Part shown: positions 11,061 through 25,200 of the stretch, piece after piece | Position numbering within the stretch: position 1 is the first letter of the stretch | Layout of the letters: the number at the start of each line of letters is the position of its first letter | Source of the DNA: Scatophagus argus | Taxonomy: Eukaryota > Chordata > Actinopteri > Scatophagidae | Direction: 5' to 3' | DNA length: 64,000 nt | Assembly: GCF_020382885.2 (NCBI RefSeq) | Contig: NC_058508.1 | Span: forward strand, 2,782,055-2,846,054 | The notes under the pieces: generated by a model | What the model was told of the DNA's origin: nothing | Seen by the model: the letters and a program-made list of their open reading frames with translations, nothing else | The model's database searches: none | Made by a program: the position numbers and the translations under genes

Positions 11061-13834
11061 CATTGATCTTCTTCATCGTTGCTAAGAGAAATGAACACAG
11101 AGTGTCAGTCAGAAGCAAAGACTAAACAGGTTTCTTGTGTTAAAATCAACATTTTATTGCCTCATTCATTCATCCGTTGTCTTTGTCGATTGGTAAAGTC
11201 ACATAGTTTCCTCCATTGCTCCTTGAACCTAAGGAGATGATTTTTTGGGGGAGGACAGTCTCATTTTTTGTAAAACCTGTTAGACCCCATTGGCCTCCCA
11301 GTTCATCTCGTGCTCCGCCTGCCGACAAACTGAACTCAAACTCGTGGAACTTTATTTTAACTTGTAGTACAGATTCCAAAGGTAGCCTACTAAAGAATGC
11401 CACATACATCAGGCTGAATTTTGAGGATAAGATATGCAGAATATTAACATTCGATGGAATGCCACGACAGTAAAGCATACAGTCTTGGCTTTAAATGAAA
11501 AACTGAAACGAGGTGATAAAGAATATTTGACAGCTTGTGTGGATTAAGATTATTTTAACAAACTTTAAACTACTTACTGTAAGAGGAGATAAAATGAAAG
11601 CTGAGTTTTTATTATTATTATTAATAATAACTGATAATTATTACTATTATTTGTAGTATTAGTATTAATAGTATTAGTATTATTGACCCCTTCATGCATT
11701 CATCAGGGTATTAATTATCTCTTCATAACTTGTGATTGCTAAATTTGTTGTTGATTAACTTATAGCGACAACACGTCTTGCAGCAATATCTGTGCATAAT
11801 AATGTTACACATCAAAATCACAAAGTGATGCCAGTGCCTTGATGTCATGAGATTTGTCTCAATAGAAGTGATACAAAATACAGCCTGTGTGCTTGTTGGT
11901 TGGCACTTAACTTTTTCAGAATTAATATCTGCCATTCCAAGGCCGGTCATATAGGGCTGGCTGTCTGGTAAAAACACATTCATTTATCCACTTTGAACAA
12001 ATTAATCAAAATGTAAGAACCAGTGATCTTGCACACATGAAATATCATTTTGAGCACTAGATGTGGTAAAATATGGCCTTGATGTATTTTTTCACTCCTG
12101 TGTTTGTTTGACCCATCCTCCCTGTGTGGACTTTGTCGCTGTTATGCTGCTTCACCTGACTTGCCACTTGAGGGTTGCTACCTAAACAAACATAAATGTG
12201 GGTCGTACTAAGCTGCTTACACACACCACCCATATGGCCATTTATCCGGTGAGGTCTAGCTGAAGAGGACATGTGCACAGTCATGCAGGTACACAGGTAC
12301 ATGCTTGATGTGAATTGTCCTGTATGTGTGCAACATGCTATATTATTTCGGCGTCAAACTCCTCAGGTACAGTAGCTTGCTTTCTGTCCCTGTCATAAAG
12401 CCATGGTTGTTTTTCTCTCTCTTTGTGGTAGGGACTGGAACAATGTGAAAATTGCCTTTGTGTGTTTTGAATATTGGTGGTTAGATAAATTCCCTGATCT
12501 CAGTTTAAGGTCATGGGAATAAAGGTCGGGCCGCAGTCATTTAGAGCTATGAAATGTCCTGTTCTGTCACTGATCACTCACAAATCCGTATTTGAGGGAA
12601 AATGCACAAAAACAAAATGCACATATTGCATTACTTCTCAATAAAACATGTGCTAAACATATGTAACTAGGCTGCACATGTTGCTATAATAGTTTAAGAG
12701 CTTACAGAAAATGTGCTATTCCCAAATACACCCACATACTGAATGTGGGTGCTGGGTGTGTGAGACATATGCTAATGTCTTCATCTTAAATTCTAATGTT
12801 CCCAAGTACTTTATCGTTGTGTTGATTCATGTAAGCAATGCCTCAGTGCACAATTGGACATTTCACTAGTACCTTAAGGAATTAAATATGATGGATAACA
12901 GTTCTGTGTGATATTTTCTTTTTGAGGACTGTCCTAAGGTTTGTCTCTGATACCCGAAGACAAGCCAGTTGACCTAATTGTACCCACCGTGCTCACATCG
13001 AGTCCATACATCAGAGCTGAACTGTCTGCTAGCAATCAAGTATATGTTTTGGGGGGGTAGAAGGATATCTAGCTTTTCAGATATGTTTTTGGATTACAGC
13101 AGCCTTCATCTTGACAAGAATAGTAGTTGAAAATATTCATGGTGTTTTTAATCCTTGAAATAGTTCAGTGGTCGTTGTGGTTCTGTAAAACTCTGGGAAA
13201 ACAGCTGTTACCATCTTCTGTTGAGGCGACACATTTCAGCCCGTCTTTGTGCTGAGAAGATAGGTGGTGTCATCAGCCATACGGAAGCTTGATTTTTGAA
13301 TGAATGTGAAAAAGTCCAGATTATGATTAATGACAAAAGTTAGATTTCAAAACATTTCTCATCAATTTCTCTACAATATCAGTACATGGCTACCTCAGCA
13401 TGGCTAAAGTATTGTTAGGGTTAGGCAACTAAAACATAACACATTTTTCCGCTATGGGCACTATCTGTAACCTGGAGGTTCGCAGCTGTTTGTTTGTTTA
13501 GGACAAACACTCTCATCCCATACGTTTTGTTTGGCAAAGGGAGCTGTGGAATACTAATACTAATTTCTTTCACATTTACACAATGTCATTATGACAGCAA
13601 AATGGAGGTGAGAATGAACAAAACTCCTGCCAATGACCGTTCCACTCCTTCCCTGGGTGTGTCTGGAGCTTGGATTTAGGTACAGAAAATAGCAGACCCC
13701 ATGGCAGTTACATTACAGCAGGTCTATTCAATTACAAATTCAACTGGGACAGATTTTAAAACCAGGAAATGTGGATGGAACAGACATTTTCAGCCAATTC
13801 AAAAACTATTTTTCACATTTGGTAAAGGCACATT

Positions 13835-13986
13835 TTAAAGGGATAGTTCACCCCAAAATCAAAAATACATATTTTTCCTGTTATCTGTAGTGGTATTTAT
13901 CAATCTAGATTGTTTTGTTTTTGGTGTAAGTTGTCAAGCTTTGAAGATACTGATTGTAGAGACATCAGTTGGTTTGTGGTGCTCAA

Positions 13987-14041
<55 letters not shown>

Positions 14042-14160
14042 CTCCAGGATACAGAAAGAAAATAGTTCTGACATGAAACTACCCACAACTTGGTCTGTTT
14101 TCTGTAAAGAGACATTGCTGAGAAAGACACCCTCACTTTAAATTTTGCTGAATAAAGGAT
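13835..14160 (+). repeat. Interspersed repeat B, copy 2, with microsatellite inside
   Basis: Starts with TTTAAAGGGATAGTTCACCC, like copy 1 at 3681. A (CA)n tract of about 25 units (13988-14039) has grown inside this copy. Its downstream part ends near AATTTTGCTGAATAAAGG. Confidence 0.7.
13988..14039. repeat. (CA)n microsatellite, about 25 perfect units
   Basis: An uninterrupted CA run of about 52 bases, likely polymorphic in length. Both flanking open frames (Thr-His or Cys-Val repeats) are artefacts. Confidence 0.97.
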
Positions 14161-17035
14161 GAGGACTGCTAAACTAGTATCTTTTTTCCATTAAGGACTT
14201 TTGTTTAATCAAGGTGACCCAACAGGGGGCTGACTTGCGCTGAAATGCTTTACACCAGAACTGATTACTTACAATATCACATTGCTTTGCAAAATGACAC
14301 ATATGAGTGTTTCCTGATTTGATGGTGTATTTGGAAAGACAACATTACTATTATTCTTCATATGAATTATTAATACAAATTGCCATCACAATTTCTTATG
14401 TAGGTTTAGCCTAGGCCTCCACAATTTTGGGTGCGGTGTGCGATAATGTTGTTCGGTGTTGATGACTTGTGATAAATGAGCAAATGTGAAGTGCCCATAA
14501 TTTCTCTTTTCTTCTTCCTCAGCCATCTGGTTTGCTAACCACACAGTCACAACCAAACAGACAAAAAATCAAGTCAGTTTGATTTGTCAGTTATTTACAG
14601 TTACAGTTACCCTGACAGCTGACTGGGGCTTCATGTAATTGTTTGAATGCTGTGAATGCATAGCCCATGTCGACCTACCAACCGACTGACGTTGTCAGCC
14701 TGCCTACATATTCACTTGTGACCAACACAAGCCCTAGAGGTGCTAGTCAAATATAGACACCATCTCGTTAATATTTATCATACCAGGCTTTATAAGGAGA
14801 CTTATATTATGCTTAGCAAGGCTCTGGGTTTAGTGATGATGTGAAACACTGAATTTGCCATTCTCACATGCAAAATGTCCTGACTAGGTTTAAAATAGTG
14901 GGTGGATAATTGCTTTGCTTGGGGCATTTGGGGACAACATTGTTTCTCATTGACTTTGATGATCCAGCCAGCATTCAGATCAGATTTCCACCAGCTGTTT
15001 TATTTTCCACACTCTTTCAGTAACCATAAGCTGATACAAGTTATGCTAGCCTGTAAGCTCTTTAACACAGTCTGTTCGACGCATGGCTTTTACACCATTA
15101 CTTTTGCTTCACTGTTCTGTGTCAAAGTTAGGGAAGCCTAATGGTGGGTCATTGTTGTTCCATCTCTGACTAAGCAATGGAGGAAGTAAAAGGGATGAAT
15201 TAGCGTCTATGTAAAAGGAGCAACCTGGAGAGGTGGCAGGAAGTGACAGCGGTGTGATGATTTGTTGACGTGTTATGTGTACAACTCACCACCAGGAGTT
15301 TTAAAAAGCATGTAGCAGCGGTTGTGTCAGAGTAAGGTTTGGGAGCTCCATACCCTCTGAGCTGCTGACGTGATGAACTGCTGCATAACAGGGACAGTAT
15401 TGATTAGCAAGGGCTGTTCAGCATGTATGTTATAGGCCGCACCAGATGCCAACCCTGCTGTCGTACACGCCACGCCCCTTTTGCTTGCCGAACATTGGCG
15501 TGCTGTCTAACATCACACACTGGGGCGGTGTTGTGCTGTTCAGTGGTAAAAATAACTATATAAATAGAAATAAACAAAGGCGGCATAGTGAAGGGTCTTT
15601 GTTCCAGTGGTATTACGAGATCTCTGTGTATAAAAAGCTCCTCATCGACTTCCTGACTTCAGTGACAAGCACTTTGTTGCACATGTTCTTCTGAAGAGCA
15701 AATCCCTTCCATTGTGGACTGCAGAGTAATGGGGGCGTTATAAGCAACATATGTCGCGCAGAAGGAAGAATAACTTCACATTCAGATACCTACTGAGTAC
15801 ATATTTCCCATAAAGGAATAAACGGCTTCATTTGTGACTGTGCATACTGATGGGATTTTCTTGTTGGCTTTCATTTCAGCCTCAGCACCATCACTTTTTA
15901 GATTGTAATGATTTCCATTGTTTACTTTCACATGCTGCCAAACCCTGTTATGCCAATGGATTGGTAGTTTTGATCAAATGATCAAAGTACGCTGTTGTAT
16001 CTGTAAAACATATGTCTACTGAAACAATTTTATCACCAGTAGTATTTTACCATCCATATTGTGCTGAGTCTGCCATCTACGCAAACCATGGCCCAGATTT
16101 TTTTTTTTTCATGGTTTTCCTGCTGCAGTTTTGATTTGGGTGTTGTGAGAGGTCTCCTTTTCTATCAGCCTTCTTTGTCTATTTTTTCTAAATTATGACT
16201 TCATTGATCTGAAGTCAAACCCCTACTTGTTGCATACTTTGAATTCTCAAGGGGGGTGTTTCATAATGACATTATCACTAGGCAAAGAAAAAGGCCTACA
16301 ATACATTTGTGTATTGTTACATGGTGTAGGAGGATAGGTGACAAAGATTAAAGAGAAACAAATAAGTTAAGTTTGAAGGTTTATCAACTGCTGGCAGTTT
16401 GCCATTTTAAAGCTCAGGATAACATCAATATAGGTATTTCTAACAATGAACCAAATGACACTGTGTAATTTCAGAGGTGCTGCTCACGGTGATCAGTTTA
16501 CAGTGAATCAGCTCCGACTCCGCAGTTATTCTCAGTTCTATCAGGGTTGTTTGTCTTTCAGTTCATTACTAAGCTGTCTGCTGTCCAAACCACAAACTTT
16601 ACTGTTCTGGTTCACTTTCACAGCTTTCATAGCATTGTTTTGCAGCAAGCGGTTAAAAGAAAGAAAGAAAGAACAAGCTAAAACCCCTCAGTACACTGCC
16701 TGTTCAATACCTAACATCAGACAGATGCACTTGAGGCCCTTTCACACATAGTTCCTGGTAAATTACTATTCACACATGTGGCTACAAAAAACATTTCTGT
16801 CTTGCACCTTTGTATGCTTTGACAGTGCAAGAATAGATTGGGGAGGGGACAGTCCAGCAGAAGACATTTCTAATGTTTACCGTGTGATCATTATCATGAA
16901 TGACACAATATGCTGCAGTGATTATATTCTACAGCAGTAAAAATCTTCCATATGATATTATAAACCTCTGTCCAGTATTTTGGCATCTGATTAACCTTTG
17001 TATTTGAGGATCTGTTATTAATACTTGGGTTAATA

Positions 17036-17290
17036 TTTTATTAGCCCTGTTCAGACCAGGTATTAACCTGTCCTGAGTGATCCTATCACAAGCAGGAAGC
17101 TCTAAATATAGGCCTGAATGCACTAAAGATGCACTGAGGACACATATGAGATCTGATCAGGCCACATCCGGTGATGGTCTGTGTCACATATGACCTAATT
17201 CTTTCAGCAGAGTGTACATAAATGTGTCTGCGGCCACATTAAAGCACCACCTACTCAACTGAGATCCTCTGAAACAACAAGAAGCCACAA
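17036..17290 (+). repeat. MITE-like interspersed repeat
   Basis: Contains GTTCAGACCAGGTATTAACC, GATCCTATCACAAGCAGGAA and GATCTGATCAGGCCACATCC, which I recognise as parts of a widespread fish non-autonomous element. There is no second copy in this window, so identification rests on memory of the family. Edges are approximate. Confidence 0.55.
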
Positions 17291-18550
17291 CAGCAGACGT
17301 AATGCGTTACACGCTGTTTGGTTTCTGTTTGGCTCACTGTAATACAAATGATGTGTTTACACTTTCTTACCTGCCAAGGTAAGCAGCATATGTTTGTGAA
17401 CAAGCTGTTTGAACAGATTTCACCTTTGAACTAGTTATCACAATATCACCACGCTTCCTTAAGAATCACACAATTTTGAGAGTTTTTGAGTAAGGAGAGA
17501 CTTACTGACCTCAGTACAGTAAATTCTAAATCATTCAGGGCTTCTTGTTAATTCTGCCTTAAACGCAGAACATTAAGTTGACTCTGCTTTGCGTCTAATG
17601 TAGAACATATCTGCCAACATTTAGCAGCTGTTTGAACACACCATTTCAACTGATTTCGCCCAATTTATCAAAGAAGACAACATTTTATTGATAGTAAACA
17701 TATCACTAAAGGGAATGTAGTTTGTTAACAGTGTGCTTCCATAACATAAATACCTGCACTGGGAATCATGGCATCATGTAATTGTAATTCATTAAGGACA
17801 TGCTGTGACAGAGTTCAAGGTGATTAATCCCATTTTCAATGATCCACTCCGGTGCTTACAGAAGAAAAGATAAGACGCCTGATGATCCCTGCGGGGCTAA
17901 TTACATCAGTCAAGTCACACGCCGGCGCAGTAACACACGCTGTATATCAATACAACAGTGTTACTCATGACCTCTATGGAGTTGTCTTGGACAGAACAGT
18001 CTTAACACGAGCTGGCTTAACACGAGTTAAGATGTGCAGCTGTTCATTTTTCATGTGTTTCTGTGCTGACTCTGCTGCCCATCTACAGCTGCACAGATGT
18101 GATGTACTGTTTGCTCAATAAAACTCTGGCCTTTGTTTAAGAGTCAGTGAAAGCAGCTGCTGCTGAGAACAACAACAGAACTCATAAGTTCTCAAATATA
18201 TGATTATCACGTAACAGCATTTTACAACATGTTGGAAATTAATACATTTTCACCACCACGGCCGTAATTTGCTCTCTTTAGTTCTGGCCTGCTGTTTTCT
18301 TTTACAGTTTACTCAGTTATTTCCCACGCTCACCTGATCCGTCGTGATGGCTCGAGCTCAGAGGCTGTTGTTGTATCTTTGTTGTTCTGCTGTGAGCTCA
18401 TGGTCAGGCTCCTGATGGCCTGACAGTGGGGACATATCATGAAATATTGTATACAAATCACCTTCCTCTTATTTCACAATTGTCCAAGAAATGTAGCTCG
18501 AAAATGAGCTCCTAGCCAGTGCTGAATCACAATCTAGGCAGGCAAAACAA

Positions 18551-18815
18551 GAAGAAGAAGAATCACTTTATTGGCAATATATATATCTATATATATATAT
18601 ATATCTATATATATATCTATATATATTTACACTGAATTCGTCTTCTGCATTTGACCCATCCTTAGTTGAACACACATGCAACACCCAGCAAATTACATGC
18701 AGTGAAACACACAGGAGCAGTGGGCAGCATCAAGCGCCCGAGGAGCATATTGGGGGATGAGTGCCTTGCTCAAGGGCACATCAGCCGGCTAATGGAGGGA
18801 GCTAGCAAAACAAGC
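18551..18815 (+). repeat. Interspersed repeat C with (AT/ATCT)n head
   Basis: Begins with AGAAGAATCACTTTATTGGC and an AT-rich tandem (18578-18625). It continues with TCTGCATTTGACCCATCCTT, ACACAGGAGCAGTGGGCAGC and GTGCCTTGCTCAAGGGCACA, all characteristic of a very common teleost repeat. The open frame at 18666-18869 lies inside it and is not a gene. Confidence 0.75.
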
Positions 18816-21800
18816 TACGTTTTAGTAATTGAACCAATCACGCTAACTAATTTAACATTATTCAACTAAGAAAACAAGGTTCATCTATAAACCTGATGAA
18901 GACTACCACACTTACCTGCCAGCAGTGTGTAATGTTTACATTTGGTTTTGTAGCTAAAGGAATTCTAAGCTAAAGGAAAACATGAGACAATACAAAATTT
19001 TTGAGGACATTTTGTTCCCTCTCATTTTTTTATCAGACTGGACTGCTAACTCTGAATGCGGAATAATTTGTAGGCCCAAGAGTTCAAGTATCTCAGGGTC
19101 TTGGAACTGTGGAATAAACATCCAGATTCGTGAGGCGTTGACACCAATGCAGGCATTTTAACTGTGACGTAGTGAAGAAGACAAAGCTTTCAAATTAGTA
19201 ACAAATCTACTGTGATGACTCCTGGTGTGTCATCTTGTTTGTTTTGTGGTTCGCTTGTCTTTGTGCTCACTCTGCAGGCAGTTACATTACATTAACCTGC
19301 AACACCTCAGGGCCACAGTTTGTTCCCTGGTTCTTCAAGCCTAGCTTCTCCACAGGCACCAATCTGATTTGGTTATGTTTCTTTAGTTGAAACATTTGCT
19401 TTGTTTTGCACCTTACAACACCTGCAACCACATATTTCACTCAAGCACACGTCACACTACTGGTCCGACTGACTTCCATACCTCATACTGTGAACACCTG
19501 CTACTTTGGTTTAATTATGTTTAATAAAGCATTATTTAAATACTTGCCATGGTGTGTCTCCCTCCTTGTTGTGACCTCCTGAGCAGGGTCATGAGGTAGC
19601 TGGAAAACATTGTTCAAGAAATGGATGTCTGACTACTTTACTGAGAATGCTGCAGCTGTAACCTGGCACCGGGCAAGTGGATGGATATCACATTTTTAAA
19701 ACTTAAAACATTGGCACTAAGTCCATGTTCAGACATAAATTGGCTTTCACACAGTGTCAGTTCACTTATACTGAGATACAGTAATAGTCTCATGAATCTG
19801 TGGCTCTGTGAGATACAACAAGCGCTAAATTTGGATACTCTGTTCTGGCTGCTCAGCTGCTGGACATTTTTGAAATTTCTAATATTAACCAGTCTGTGTA
19901 AAAATCAGTTGCAGACGTCTCTATGTTGTCTAAACGAAGCACGTAAATTCTCGTAAGCTTGTCTTGAAAACTGACTTTTTGAAACAGCTCATCGCGTTGA
20001 CAGCACAACAAGCTCATGACTTGTTCTCGGTGTGGAAGGTTGTGGGTTTGAAGCTGTGATGCAACACCAATACCTTATACCAACACACCTGATTCAAATG
20101 ATCAGTTAGTCGTGTAGCTCTGCAAAAGCCTCTGGTGTATTGGAGTGGGGAACACCTCTTTGCTTTTGTTGTTTTTGATGTGATATGCATTGTTGAAACT
20201 GTTTTAACGCAACAATGATGCCTGAATGGCCAGCACTGATGGAGATAGCAGCCCTGTGTTTTGCACTGTACGAGAACAACACTCCACTGGTGAAACAGAG
20301 TAGTAAATGTAGTAGTTAAGTAACATTCTGCTTCAGTTTCTGTGGGCATTAAAGCAAGTGTGATTAGCTGACAGTCATGTTGACAGGTTTGCATAAACTT
20401 GAGCTGTTGCCCTGGAGTGCTGCCCGGAGCCTTTTTAATATCGGTAGCTCCGCAGGTGGTGCCGAGCTGCAACAGCAGGTCTCGTTCACAATGTTCACAG
20501 TCTTGTCCAGCTTTTCAGGCCAAATGTGTGAGCCACGCAAGCAGCTCTGTGGGGCTGTACTGAACAGTGATGCTGTAAATGTTAGATGCTATCATCAGCA
20601 TGCTAATATGCTAACATTGTCAATATGAGTATAGTGTTTACCATCTTAGTTTAGCATGCAAACATTAACTAAGGAGCATTACACACAACTACAACTGAGG
20701 TTTGATTGGGCAACTTCAAAATACAGATAATACTCAGTCTCATCAACATCTCAACATCTAATAAGCTACAATAATTTTAATGAAAATTAAAGTGCATGTC
20801 TGTCCTTCCAGCTTGAATACTGTATTTTTTTTTAAACCACAGCATTCTTCCAACCCTCTATTTGTTTGTTTGTTCTCCAGAAGCACCAGTGTCCAAGCTG
20901 TGCCCCCGCTCCCAGGGCTGTCATTGCCTCATTCCAGATGTTTTTTTGATGTTTTGGATCTGGATCTTGTCCTCCAGAATCAGCCTCTCCTTCTCTTTCT
21001 CACTCTCTCCCTCCCTGTGAATAGAAACTTTGAGTTTTGCTCCTTTTGTACATGTGAACTTGGTTCTCTTCCCAGCGCTTGATGGTACAGTTTTGGCATC
21101 GCCTGGAAGTCTGGTTACATTTTATTCTATCACAAGTCAGTTTCACAGCACACGCTAGACCGAACATTCACATAAAAGAGACGGAAACTAAAATAAAAGG
21201 CACAAAGTAAACCCTGTGTTCTTTATAAATGACATTGCTGTGATGTTTCTCCATATTGTAACTTTATTTCTGTCCATTCTACACACAAGACTTTTATTGC
21301 ATGTCTGTCCATGGTGGATGAAGGATCCCTGCTTTGATTTTTTTTTTCCTTATCAGAAATTTGACTGTTTGCTGTTACATCTACATTTGACCCACAGGGG
21401 CAAGAAACACAGACACCAAACCACACAATGGAGCCTGAAATGCAACCACTGATTTATTCTATAGTCCGTTATCTTCATAAATATTTGTATTCTTGGATGT
21501 CTACACATTTAGGAGAAAGTCTGATCTTTCAAGCAGCTCTTCCCTTCGTATGGGAGCCAGGATGATCACCTGCATTGCACACTGAGGTACAAGGCTCCCT
21601 CCTATTGGCCACATAAGGAACAGAACATCCCTGAGAGAGACTTCATGAACATCCTGTCTGTTCACAGAAAAAGCTGTCACTTGTGAATTATGGCGCTAGC
21701 GTCTTCAAAGTGATGACACCTGATTCGCTGACAGCAGCAGCTTTTATTTTAATGAAGTAAGCGGAGGCTTAAATGCTACAAAACGACTGAACATGAAGTA

Positions 21801-22228
21801 AAGCAAAGGTAGCGAAGTTTTGGTTCTGGTGTGTATGGACAAAAGTTAATGAGGTGTAAAATAGGGAACCTTCTTCTTTCACTGACAGGTCCTCATTCTA
21901 GAAAGTGTGATCTATAGTGTTACATTATTTGTATTATTATACTACATGCCAATCAAAGAGCTTCTTCTTAAGAAATGAGGTGGGTATCAGACTCTAGTGA
22001 GTCAGTATAACTGAATAATCTGGTGAACAGCTAACAGTCAGGAGCATAACGGTCACGGGATGTGAGAAAATGAGCAGCCTATGGAAAATAAGTGAAACAA
22101 GATGTATAATTAGATACTGAAAGAACAGGTTACATGTTGATCACTGCAACTGGTTTTAATATATAATATAGACTATAAACTGATATGTTTGTTCATTTAT
22201 TGTTATATGAGTTTTTTTTCTGGATACA

Positions 22229-22278
22229 TAGATAGATAGATAGATAGATACTTTACCGATCCCGAGGGAAATTCCAGG
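22229..22278 (-). repeat. LINE 3' tail with (GATA)n, antisense
   Basis: A GATA tetranucleotide tract followed by CTTTACCGATCCCGAGGGAA, the antisense reading of a fish LINE 3' terminus (…GGGATCAATAAAGTATC…ATCT repeats). Only the tail is present, as expected for extreme 5' truncation. Confidence 0.65.
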
Positions 22279-25200
22279 ATTTGCTAATACTATACAGTGG
22301 TTAATGTGGATAATGGATCTGTTTTTCATTTTCTTAATCTGATTGGATCAAATGAAATCTATCACTTTTGTTTCAGAATTAATATAAACTAACAAAAAGA
22401 ATAACTGGATTCCTGAAACTGTCCAGCTTAATGTTTAACCCACTGCCTGCACTCATTAATGTTTTGTCTTTATTTTTGGGGGCTTAATAAAACTGTTTTG
22501 AATGAGTTGAACAAAAAATAAACATCCACAGAAAACATGTTGGAAAGAAAATAGCTCACAAGTCCAGACTTTCTCCACTTCTGACTGCCTCTTATTTCAT
22601 TTAATCTGGAATAAAAAAGGTGAGTGTGCGCGCGTGTGTGTGTGCGCGTGTCTTTGGTATATATGACATTAATTTAAAACTTTTGTATAGAATTTAAAAT
22701 AAAAATAAAACTATTCAGCTTTAGATGAACAGGATGTAACATTATCTCAGTCAGTGGAAGCTGCTTGGCTCACTGGCTCACACCTTGACGGATAAAACAA
22801 ACAAAGCATGTGGGCTGCTGTTTTACCACAAATGACAAAAGACTAAATGCAAAAAAAGAAAACAAAAGAAATATCTTATATGATGCAGGTTGGATTTTCT
22901 TGAGGTCCTTGTACAGCAGACGCCTGAAACTGAATAAATGAATAGAAAAGCTGCTTTCCGTTTGGACGATGATCCTGCTGGGTCCGTGAAGTCACACCGA
23001 CTCGTGTTCATGTCAGTTACAGACGGAAGCCTGGTGGCACTTTGAAATGAATGCAAACAACATGTTCACCCATTAGGATACTCATTACAATACTACTACC
23101 ACTACCAATAAAAAAAATAATAATAGCGGACATTCACAGCTGTTTTCTTCTTGTTTGTTTTCTTGAAGTTTGTTTGCTGTTAGTTCCGCTATTATAGGGA
23201 ACGTACGGCCTCAAATATCTATTGGACAGCTCCACTTTGATCCATCAGATGATGGATGATAGTAACTCCCTTCACATAATTATCTAAGGCCCTTCTCCAA
23301 AATTAGTAACTTATTCATAGATAGGATTCGAGGAAAAACATTTATGGCTTTAAAATGAAAATGCACGCCATCACCACCGCGTTACCTGTGATGATGACGT
23401 CCGGAGGCGGTAACACACACGTGCCTGCTGGCTTCGTGGCCGCTGCGTGATCAGCCACTTCTGATACCTGTCTGTTTTTTATTTATCCCTGCTGGTTCAC
23501 TCTGTTGCTGCCATGGTAATGACTTTGGTTTTTAGGAGCCATAGCACAAGTGTCACTGTGCGTTAAATTCCCGGATGTGTACTTCTGTATTTCTGTTGTC
23601 AGCGTGTTTTCTACTGCTGGGCCGTATAGCCATACAGTCAACACTCGTTCAACACGTTCCCACATTTAAGGTTTATTTCCAGTTTTGCTTTGTTTTTTTT
23701 CTGTTTTATTTTTTGTTTGTTTTTTTTTTTTGCATTGCCTTTGGAAAATACTTTTCAAGTATTAATAACACATGGGACCAACTTAATAGTGTATATTATG
23801 TTCCTCTGTTGTTTGTTGTTTTTTTTTTAACTGTTTTATCTGTTTTTTCTTTATATTTCCCTATATGTAATGACAGAAATATGGGATGAAGTACAGTCAT
23901 AACCATGATCATGTTAAGTGAAATCTGTACGTTTTTATATGAAGTCAAGTCCAGCTATTGTGGCCAAAGTTTAGCAAACTGCTTTAATTTCCATAAGCTT
24001 GTATGGGAAGCAGGCCCATTCATTTTCTCCTCTCCAGTCATCTCTTTTCCTCCCTTTCCTCCTAACTATTCATAAATTTATTATTTTCATTACACTTTAC
24101 AAAAATGACCACACTCAACAGTGATTTATCTTAAGTTAACAAGTTAAGTTCTAGTTTACCACGTTATACTCATTACATTACATTAGTCATTTCATTTCAA
24201 AGTGCTGAAACAGACAGTACAGTGTGGGACTTCCCACAGTCAAGCACTTTGTTCTGGGCTACGGCAACACCACTCTGACACACCATACACACAACTGTAG
24301 TACGCAGTAATACTAGAACCACATATGTACAATAACTTGCGTAGTAATTAAAAACTTCATTTGTTAAGTTTAGTTGTGATTACTTCATTTGCTGACAATT
24401 ATATTTTTAATTATATTATTGATCTGCTGGTTATTTTATCAGTTCATCAAATCATTATCTCAACATCAGTTATATTTATTTGCCCCAAAATCACAGATTT
24501 GCCTCAGATTTGAACACCATCTCTCCTCAGATCCTGGAATCAGATGAGGAACAACCCACAAAAACCACCTGAAACAGGAGGACACTTCATACATCCTTGT
24601 TCGCGAATGGACAGACATGCAGTTTGTCCAAAAAACAATGTCAGCATAGTCCATCAGTGCCTGGTTTTGTCCCTTAACAGTTCAAAACTCAAACACATTC
24701 AGCTGAGGAGCAAAGTGGAACACACAAAGCCTGTTTGTGTACGGTCACAGGATATACGCAGATGAATATTAATTAATTATAGGTTTAAAATGTAGGGTTT
24801 TTTGTCCAAAAAAAAGATTTTTGAGTTTTCTCATGACTAAACGGTGCTCTCATTATGTTGAAAACAGCAGTGACAGGTATTATTTTAATAACCTCTCCCT
24901 CTCCCCACACACACACACACACAGCTACTATCCTCTTGTTAAATGCTCAACAAGGTCAAGTTCAAGGACACAACAAATTGAATGCTGGGTCAATGCCTGC
25001 GTTGTACCCTTACATGAAAATAAATGGTTAGGTGATATGCTTGAAATAAATAATGTGTACTGTTTCATGACATGGCAAAAATGTGAAATATAATCACAAT
25101 GATGCTCACTACAGTGACATGTGTTGAACATAGCTTTAGACATGAAGAACAAATTTTAGAAGTCTGTGAACACCCATAACTAAGAATTAATATACAAAAA

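Noticed and set aside
19200..19640. Possible LTR of a retrotransposon
   Set aside because: It has a polyA-signal-like motif and a suggestive end, but no second LTR, primer site or coding remnant was found.
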